Assembly: GCA_050742455.1 (NCBI GenBank)
Contig: JBOGIG010000024.1
Coordinates: forward strand, 1 to 30,768
DNA: 30,768 bases
Direction of reading: 5' to 3'
DNA from: JBOGIG01 sp050742455
GTDB lineage: Bacteria; Actinomycetota; Acidimicrobiia; Acidimicrobiales; JBOGIG01
The notes under the pieces were generated by a model that did not search any database, had not been told where the DNA came from, and saw only the letters and a list, made by a program, of their open reading frames with translations. Below, in pieces: positions 26,034-30,768 of this stretch; the stretch's first letter is position 1; every line of letters starts with the position of its first letter. The position numbers were made by a program, and so were the translations under genes.

Positions 26034-26720
26034 ATGATCCGCCTCGAAAACGTCACCAAGTCCTACAAGGACACCGTCGTTGCCCTGCGCGACTGCACGG
26101 TCGACATCCAAAAGGGCGAGTTCGTCTTTCTGGTCGGCCCCTCAGGGTCGGGTAAATCGACGTTCCTTCGTTTGTTGCTAAAGGAAGAGCAACCCGACGG
26201 AGGTCAGATCTGGGTGGCCGGAAAAGAGATCGGCAAGCTGAGTCACTGGAAGGTACCCCACCTGCGCCGGAACCTGGGATGCGTGTTCCAGGATTTCCGC
26301 CTGCTGTCGTCCAAGACGGTGTACGAGAATGTGGCCTTCGCCCTGGAAGTCATCGGTCGCCCCCGTCACGTGGTGGCGGCCCAGGTGCCTCAGATCCTCG
26401 ACCTCGTTGGCCTCGCCAAGAAGTCGGATCATTTGCCCAACGAGTTGTCGGGTGGCGAGCAGCAGCGAGTGGCAATCGCCCGCGCCTTTGTCAACCGTCC
26501 CCTAGTGCTGCTGGCCGATGAGCCCACCGGGAACCTCGATCCCAACACCACGCTCGGCATCATGAGGCTCTTGGATCGGATCAATCGCACTGGCACCACC
26601 GTGGTCATGGCCACCCACGATGTGGGCATTGTAGACACCATGCGGCGACGGGTCATCGAGCTCGATCGGGGCAGCGTTGTACGCGATCAGGTGCGGGGCG
26701 TCTACGGGTACGGAGCCTGA
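26034..26720 (+). CDS. ftsE: Cell-division ABC ATPase FtsE
   Basis: A 228-residue ATPase that works with FtsX at the division site to control peptidoglycan hydrolases. Walker A GPSGSGKST (35-43), the Q-loop FQDFRLL (85-91), ABC signature LSGGEQQ (138-144) and Walker B LLADEPTG (159-166) are intact, with the switch His in ATHDVG. The ATG at 26034 gives the family start MIRLENVTKSY; the open frame extends upstream only into the intergenic region. ftsX begins 17 bp after the stop. The pair follows prfB, from which it is separated by a hairpin. Confidence 0.97.
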   Translation: MIRLENVTKSYKDTVVALRDCTVDIQKGEFVFLVGPSGSGKSTFLRLLLKEEQPDGGQIWVAGKEIGKLSHWKVPHLRRNLGCVFQDFRLLSSKTVYENVAFALEVIGRPRHVVAAQVPQILDLVGLAKKSDHLPNELSGGEQQRVAIARAFVNRPLVLLADEPTGNLDPNTTLGIMRLLDRINRTGTTVVMATHDVGIVDTMRRRVIELDRGSVVRDQVRGVYGYGA

Positions 26721-26737
26721 GAGAGTGAGCCCACCCA

Positions 26738-27622
26738 TTGGCCGTTGATTATTTTGTGAGGGAGACCGCCTCAAACCTGTGGCGCAACCGGCTCATGACC
26801 GTGGCCGCCATCCTCACCGTGGGGGTGTCCCTGTCCCTGGTCGGAGCGGCCCTGCTGCTACGCCAGGGCGTCACGAACGCCACGGGTCAGTTGCGGGGTG
26901 GCGTGCAGATGCTGGTCTTCATCAACACCGGGGCCACTTCGAGCCAGGTGAGCGCCATCGGCAAGCAGCTGTGTCATGACCCTCAAGTCAAGCAATGCAC
27001 CTTTTTCAACCAGGATCAGTCGCTCAAAGAGTACCGCCAGATGTTCGCCAGCCAACCCGATTTGCTCAACGTGATCACCAGTCCCAGCCAGCTGCCGGCC
27101 TCCTATCGCATCACGCTGCGCAACGCCGGGTCGGCCCGGGCCGTGGCGGCCACTGTGTCGGGCGAGCCCGGGGTGCTCAAGGTGGCCCTCGACAATCATG
27201 CAGTTGACACAATGCTCAAGGTGACCCGTATCGCTCAGATCGTCATCCTGGCCCTCGCGGTCATACTGCTGCTGTCGGCGGTGGCCCTCATCCTCAACGC
27301 CATCCGCATGGCCATCTTTGCCCGACGACGAGAGGTGGCGGTGATGAAGCTGGTCGGAGCGACCAACTGGTTCATCCGCATCCCCTTCATGATGGAGGGG
27401 ATGGTGCAGGGCCTCTTGGGAGCGGCGGCGGCCTGCGGTTTGGTCATTGTCATGCAGGTGTTGTTCTCCTACGTCATCCACCACTACAACCTGGCCCTGC
27501 TGACATTTCTGATCGTTCCCGGCAACGAAGTTGTGGTGACCGAGATAATCGTCGTGCTCATCGGCATCCTGGTCGGGGCTGGCGGGTCCTTGGTGGCGGT
27601 GCGTCGGTTCCTCGACGTCTAG
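26738..27622 (+). CDS. ftsX: Cell-division permease-like protein FtsX
   Basis: A 294-residue four-helix membrane protein. The N-terminal YFVRETASNLWRNRLM leads to the first helix (TVAAILTVGVSLSLVGAALL). A large extracytoplasmic loop of about 130 residues with two Cys (Cys75 and Cys83 region, LCHDPQVKQCTFF) follows, then three more helices and a short tail ending VRRFLDV. It should transmit FtsE ATP hydrolysis to an extracellular hydrolase. The start codon is a TTG at 26738; GTG 26756 is an alternative that would shorten the N-terminus by six residues. The M23 peptidase gene downstream is the probable partner. Confidence 0.95.
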   Translation: MAVDYFVRETASNLWRNRLMTVAAILTVGVSLSLVGAALLLRQGVTNATGQLRGGVQMLVFINTGATSSQVSAIGKQLCHDPQVKQCTFFNQDQSLKEYRQMFASQPDLLNVITSPSQLPASYRITLRNAGSARAVAATVSGEPGVLKVALDNHAVDTMLKVTRIAQIVILALAVILLLSAVALILNAIRMAIFARRREVAVMKLVGATNWFIRIPFMMEGMVQGLLGAAAACGLVIVMQVLFSYVIHHYNLALLTFLIVPGNEVVVTEIIVVLIGILVGAGGSLVAVRRFLDV

Positions 27623-27707
27623 CCCCGCCGACCTGGGGCCGGCCTTATGGGAATGGGCCGGACGGTCCCGGCCCCGGCGGCCAGGGCAGGCCTTCGAGCC
27701 ACTGGTC

Positions 27708-27713
27708 TAAAGT
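27708..27713 (+). promoter_or_regulatory. Candidate -10 element of the M23 peptidase gene
   Basis: TAAAGT fits TAnnnT. It lies 30 nt before the ATG at 27744, so it would give a short leader. Confidence 0.3.
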
Positions 27714-27743
27714 TCGGGGGGCAGCCGGGTCGATACCCACTGG

Positions 27744-29033
27744 ATGGACCGAGATCGTATAGGCGCCGCTCTGATCGGCCCGGGCTGGGCCAAGCACCCT
27801 GTAAGGCGAGTGATCTCGCTCGCCCTGCCCGTGGTCATGGTGATCTCGGGCATGACGGCGCTTTCGGGCATGACGGCGCTTTCGGGCATGACGGCGCTTT
27901 CGGGCGGGCCGCTGACCCCGAGGCTCACTTCGGCGGGCGTGGCCTCACTTTCGTCCCAGGCCGGCGAGGTCTCCAACGAGGAAGCCCAACTCCTGGCCTC
28001 CATGGACGCGAACAATGCCCAGGTAGCCCAAGTCAACGCCGCCTTGGCCTCGACCCAGGCTCGGATGGGGCCGCTCGAAGTCAACCTGGCCCGGGCTCGT
28101 GCCGCCCTCGGACAAGCGGCAGGCCAGGTGGTGGCCGATCAGCAACGCCAGGCCGGCTTGGTCCTCACCCTCGACCAGGCTCGGGCCCGCATGGTGTCCT
28201 ACGCCGTCGACCTGTTCATAACGGCGCCGAATGCCTCCAAGATGGCCGTCCTGTTGGAGTCAAAGGACGGGGTGGCGACCGAGGTGGCCATGGCCGATCT
28301 CACCGCGGTGGTCAACGGCGCAGGTTCGACCATCCAGGCCTACCACCGAGCTCAGGCTGGGGTTGACCTCCAGGCCCAGATCGACCGGGCAGCGGAGAGG
28401 TTCGATCAGACCCAGCGGGACCGGATCCAGACCCAGGAATCGGCCCTCGTCGCCATCCAGAGCGAGCAGAGAACCGAGCTGGCCAACTTGGCCACGGCCC
28501 AAGCACGCTCGTCGGCTCTACTGGCCCAGGCCAAGGCCAGGGCGGCTGTGTTTGCCGCCGAGGAGCAGGCGGCCCAAGCCCAAGCCGACTCCCTCACGAG
28601 TCTCTTGGCGGGCCGGGACGGGGGGGCGATTCCGCCTCCGCCGGCACGGGGTCTGTTGGCGTATCCGATCCCGGGCGCCCCTATCACTTCGCCCTTCGGC
28701 TACAGGGTCGACCCAATAACCCATGTCCGCCAGCTCCACGCCGGGGTTGATTTCGGTGCCGCCTTCGGCACGCCGATCCGCGCCGCCGGTGGGGGGGTGG
28801 TCACCTTCACCGGCGTGATAACCGGTTACGGCAACGCCACGATTATCGATATGGGTAATGGTCTGGCCAACCTGTACGCTCACCAGTCGGTGATCCAGGT
28901 CAGCCAGGGCCAGCACGTGGCCACCGATCAGGTCATAGGACTGGTTGGCTGCACCGGGTATTGCACCGGACCTCACCTGCACTTTGAGGTCAGGGTCAAC
29001 GGCATCCCCGTAGATCCGATGCCCTACCTGTAG
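27744..29033 (+). CDS. Secreted M23 (LytM-type) peptidoglycan endopeptidase with coiled coil, probable FtsEX partner
   Basis: A 429-residue exported protein. A basic N-terminus and hydrophobic core (about 21-36) form a signal sequence or anchor. It runs directly into three GMTALS hexapeptides encoded by an 18-bp repeat. Residues about 75-285 are Ala/Gln/Arg-rich, heptad-like coiled coil. The LytM domain (about 305-425) has zinc ligands His332 and Asp336 (HAGVD) and His413, with catalytic-type His380 (YAH) and His411 (HLHFE). All are present, so the enzyme should be active, unlike the degenerate LytM factors. Coiled coil plus M23 behind ftsEX is the EnvC plan; in mycobacteria an NlpC/P60 protein (RipC) plays this part. 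FtsX partnership is inferred from adjacency. The last 24 bases are duplicated after the stop. Confidence 0.92.
   Translation: MDRDRIGAALIGPGWAKHPVRRVISLALPVVMVISGMTALSGMTALSGMTALSGGPLTPRLTSAGVASLSSQAGEVSNEEAQLLASMDANNAQVAQVNAALASTQARMGPLEVNLARARAALGQAAGQVVADQQRQAGLVLTLDQARARMVSYAVDLFITAPNASKMAVLLESKDGVATEVAMADLTAVVNGAGSTIQAYHRAQAGVDLQAQIDRAAERFDQTQRDRIQTQESALVAIQSEQRTELANLATAQARSSALLAQAKARAAVFAAEEQAAQAQADSLTSLLAGRDGGAIPPPPARGLLAYPIPGAPITSPFGYRVDPITHVRQLHAGVDFGAAFGTPIRAAGGGVVTFTGVITGYGNATIIDMGNGLANLYAHQSVIQVSQGQHVATDQVIGLVGCTGYCTGPHLHFEVRVNGIPVDPMPYL
27847..27900 (+). repeat. 18-bp perfect tandem repeat, three copies
   Basis: CGGGCATGACGGCGCTTT occurs at 27847, 27865 and 27883 without mismatch, followed by a partial copy CGGGCGG. 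It encodes SGMTAL/GMTALS repeated right after the signal-sequence core of the M23 peptidase. Confidence 0.95.
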
Positions 29034-29061
29034 ATCCGCAGATCCGATGCCCTTCCGGTAG
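29010..29061 (+). repeat. Imperfect 24-bp duplication covering the M23 gene's stop codon
   Basis: GTAGATCCGATGCCCTACCT (start of 29010-29033) recurs as GCAGATCCGATGCCCTTCCG (start of 29038-29061), each copy ending in GTAG with a few mismatches. The period is 28, so the second copy is out of frame and lies after the stop codon. Confidence 0.8.
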
Positions 29062-29161
29062 AGGGGGCCCCTCTCGCTCGGGCGGCCGCGCTTCCCGATC
29101 GTGGCAAACCCTGGGTCCTGGGGGGCTTGGCCTCCAAGAAAAAGCCTCTGGGACAAGCTCC

Positions 29162-30247
29162 CTAGGAAAAGCTGGGCACAATGCCGGCCACGGCGGCGAT
29201 GGCCATGCCGAGAACCATGAGGGCCCCGGCTCGGCGGGTGTGGAGGAATGCTCCGGCCGCGAACCACAACGGCCAGATTGGAAATCGGGGCGGGGGAGCC
29301 TCTGGCCGGGGCCGGCGCAGCATGGCATCGGCTTTGATGAACGCGGGCAGGGCTGCGACGGCCAAGAGGGATGGCCAGGGCAGGGCCTCGGCGCCCACGG
29401 CGGCCACCAGCACCAGGTAGAAGGCCACCATCAAGGCTCGAGTGGCGAATCTGGCCCGGTCCTGACCGAGCATCACGGGAAGGGTGCGGATACCGGCGGG
29501 CTCGTCCCAGGGGATCTTGTCGATGTGCTTGCCCATCAGGACGGCCACGCACAACAGGCCATAGGGGATGGAGGCCAGCACCACCTGCCAGGGGACGTGC
29601 CCGGTGGCGCAGTAGTAGGTTCCGGCGACCATCAACGGGCCCCACACGATCATGACGTCGAGCTCCCCCAAGCCTCGTTTCTTGAGCCGGAGCGGGGGGG
29701 CGGTATAGGCCGCGCTGAGGAAGAACCCCACGATGGCGAACACGGCCACGGGCCAGCCCCGGTAGACCAAGAGGACTGCGCCGAGGCCCAGGTCCAACAG
29801 GTTGACCAACAGTGTGGCCCGGCCCAAACCCCGGCGGGTGATCATCCCGGACAGAACGGGATGGGGAGCGTACAGTCCCCGCGGGTAGTCCTTGGTGTCG
29901 AGACCCACGTCGAGGTCGAACAGATCGTTCATGAGGTTGTTGGCCGCATGCGCCAGGACGATCCCAGCCCATGCGGCCAGGAACAGCCAGACGCTGAAGT
30001 GGTCCTGGCGCACGGCCAGGAGACCGGCGATGGCCCCGGCCGTGATGGTCATGGGGAGCACGGCCGCCCGGGTTAGGACCAGCCATTTCGATACGGGGTC
30101 GAGCCGGCCGGCCGGAGGATTGGTGGTACGCAGAACCTCTCGCCATCGGCTGGGGAGGGACTGGTAGGCACCGGACCGATCGAGCGCCGGACCATCGTGG
30201 CGGGGGCTTGACGATTCGGGCGGTTCCGCCGTCTCGGGTTGGGTCAC
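29162..30247 (-). CDS. UbiA-family prenyltransferase
   Basis: A 361-residue polytopic protein with about eight or nine hydrophobic segments. The first Mg-prenyl-diphosphate motif reads NDLFDLDVGLD (107-117), the NDxxDxxxGxD form seen in MenA-like members. The second acidic region includes KHIDKIPWDEPAG. This family attaches a polyprenyl chain to an aromatic or other acceptor in the membrane. The motif resembles MenA (menaquinone), but the N-terminal extension of about 50 Pro/Ser-rich residues and the missing quinone neighbours leave the acceptor open. The GTG at 30247 is chosen because a TATGAT -10 lies 6 nt upstream. It is divergent from the ATP-binding regulator and convergent with the M23 gene. 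Confidence 0.88.
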   Translation of the reverse strand: MTQPETAEPPESSSPRHDGPALDRSGAYQSLPSRWREVLRTTNPPAGRLDPVSKWLVLTRAAVLPMTITAGAIAGLLAVRQDHFSVWLFLAAWAGIVLAHAANNLMNDLFDLDVGLDTKDYPRGLYAPHPVLSGMITRRGLGRATLLVNLLDLGLGAVLLVYRGWPVAVFAIVGFFLSAAYTAPPLRLKKRGLGELDVMIVWGPLMVAGTYYCATGHVPWQVVLASIPYGLLCVAVLMGKHIDKIPWDEPAGIRTLPVMLGQDRARFATRALMVAFYLVLVAAVGAEALPWPSLLAVAALPAFIKADAMLRRPRPEAPPPRFPIWPLWFAAGAFLHTRRAGALMVLGMAIAAVAGIVPSFS

Positions 30248-30253
30248 CTCCCG

Positions 30254-30259
30254 ATCATA
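30254..30259 (-). promoter_or_regulatory. Candidate -10 element of the UbiA-family gene (leaderless)
   Basis: TATGAT on the minus strand is close to the consensus -10 and ends 6 nt before the GTG start. The GGGAG right against the GTG is too close to act as a ribosome-binding site. Confidence 0.5.
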
Positions 30260-30380
30260 GAGGTCCGGACAATGCAGGTTCGGGCGGCCCGAGAGCGCGG
30301 TGGACGTCCTGGACTCGACGTCGGGGCCAGGGACGCATCGCCGCGAGGCGGGATGGTCCGGGGCGGTGGTCGATCCCCAT

Positions 30381-30386
30381 TAGTCT
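30381..30386 (+). promoter_or_regulatory. Candidate -10 element of the ATP-binding regulator gene (leaderless)
   Basis: TAGTCT fits TAnnnT and ends 8 nt before the GTG at 30395. Confidence 0.4.
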
Positions 30387-30394
30387 CGAAGGTT

Positions 30395-30768
30395 GTGAGC
30401 CGCGAAGTGTTTCTCGGTTTGGATGAGACAGTTGCCAGCCCCAGTGTGGCCCGCGACGTCGTGAGCCGGGCCCTGGACCGGTGGGGGATCACCGACAAGA
30501 TCGATACGGTGGTCCTGTTGGTGTCTGAGTTGGTTACCAACGCCGTGTTGCACGGCCGCTCGTCGCCGGAACTGAAACTGGCCTGGGACGGAACGACGAT
30601 ACGGGTCGAGGTTTCCGACACCAATGAGCTGCCGGCCCTCAGAATGGCCGCTCCCGGACTGAAGGTTGCGGGGCGGGGCCTCGGTCTCGTCGAGGATATG
30701 TCCTCTGAGTGGGGGAGCTACTCCGACGAGCGGGGTCACAAGGTGGTGTGGTTCGAGCTTCGGGTTGC
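30395..30768 (+). CDS. RsbW-like ATP-binding protein (anti-sigma factor / HATPase_c_2), cut by the window edge
   Basis: An open frame from GTG 30395 to the right edge, 124 codons visible and no stop. The GHKL ATP-binding marks are the N-box SELVTNAVLHG (44-54), the G1-type Asp in VSDTN (73-77), the Gly-rich GRGLGL (93-98) and a closing KVVWFELRV strand. This fits the small single-domain serine kinases of the SpoIIAB/RsbW type, which bind a sigma factor or phosphorylate an anti-anti-sigma partner. The visible length is nearly the full size of the family, so only a few residues should be missing. No partner (sigma factor or STAS protein) is in the window. A TAGTCT hexamer lies 8 nt before the GTG. 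Confidence 0.85.
   Translation, partial: MSREVFLGLDETVASPSVARDVVSRALDRWGITDKIDTVVLLVSELVTNAVLHGRSSPELKLAWDGTTIRVEVSDTNELPALRMAAPGLKVAGRGLGLVEDMSSEWGSYSDERGHKVVWFELRV

Noticed and set aside
27635..27680. Terminator after ftsX
   Set aside because: GGGCCG/CGGCCC and CCGGCC/GGCCGG complements are present but short, competing and without a T-tract; not strong enough to call.
29119..29145. CTTGG-CCT-CCAAG hairpin followed by A's between the M23 and UbiA genes
   Set aside because: The A-run follows the stem on the plus strand, so it lacks the T-tract a terminator would need there, and the minus-strand reading has only a weak stem before the T's.
28518..30146. 542-codon minus-strand frame over the UbiA and M23 genes
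   Set aside because: Out-of-frame shadow of the UbiA gene, rich in Pro/Gly/Arg and without motifs.

Overview
The window is high-GC DNA (roughly two thirds G+C by eye), tightly packed, with many GTG and TTG starts and several start/stop overlaps. The gene content points to Actinomycetota: an F420 gene (cofD/fbiA), a DUF3499 protein, the run phosphomannomutase - Trm112-like - SIS isomerase, and secA - prfB - ftsE - ftsX. A deep lineage such as Acidimicrobiia is my best guess, but this is inference from gene order and no marker RNA is present to confirm it.

Layout. (1) 1-1006, minus: cofD and, overlapping it by ATGA, the first codons of another gene (probably fbiB/cofE). (2) 1067-5749, plus: three tandem GT-B (family GT4-like) glycosyltransferases, then a GDP-4-keto-6-deoxymannose reductase-like SDR. 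(3) 5861-6910: MsrB-MsrA fusion, convergent with a methyltransferase operon (6872-8101, minus) whose first gene is an unrecognised 51-residue protein. (4) 8129-12558, plus: a 994-residue GT2-plus-membrane protein and a DUF5719-like secreted or anchored protein. (5) 12569-14581, minus: ftsH. (6) 14711-20840, plus: DUF3499, CPBP protease, large GT-C/PTPS-related membrane protein, manB, Trm112-like, bifunctional phosphoglucose/phosphomannose isomerase. (7) 20841-21184: a 344-base stretch without a protein gene. It holds a strongly structured RNA candidate closed by a perfect 10-bp helix, then a 20-bp tandem repeat. (8) 21185-29033, plus: LuxR/NarL response regulator, secA, prfB, ftsE, ftsX and an M23 peptidase with a coiled-coil. 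(9) 29162-30247, minus: UbiA-family prenyltransferase; then the start of an RsbW-like ATP-binding protein running off the right edge.

How the genes fit together. The SIS isomerase and ManB would make mannose-1-phosphate. The reductase would use a GDP-6-deoxyhexose. The glycosyltransferases and membrane proteins look like surface-polysaccharide assembly. GDP-mannose pyrophosphorylase and GDP-mannose 4,6-dehydratase are not in the window. FtsE, FtsX and the M23 peptidase form a likely divisome hydrolase module.

Most interesting signals. The first is the structured RNA: by position, size and crossing helices it resembles the raiA-motif RNA, but no hpf/raiA gene is next to it. The second is a recurring TAnnnT hexamer, mostly TAGnnT, 5-10 nt before start codons, suggesting widespread leaderless transcription; in two cases the upstream gene's TAG stop is part of the hexamer. 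The third is about ten short tandem duplications sitting at the ends or starts of genes.
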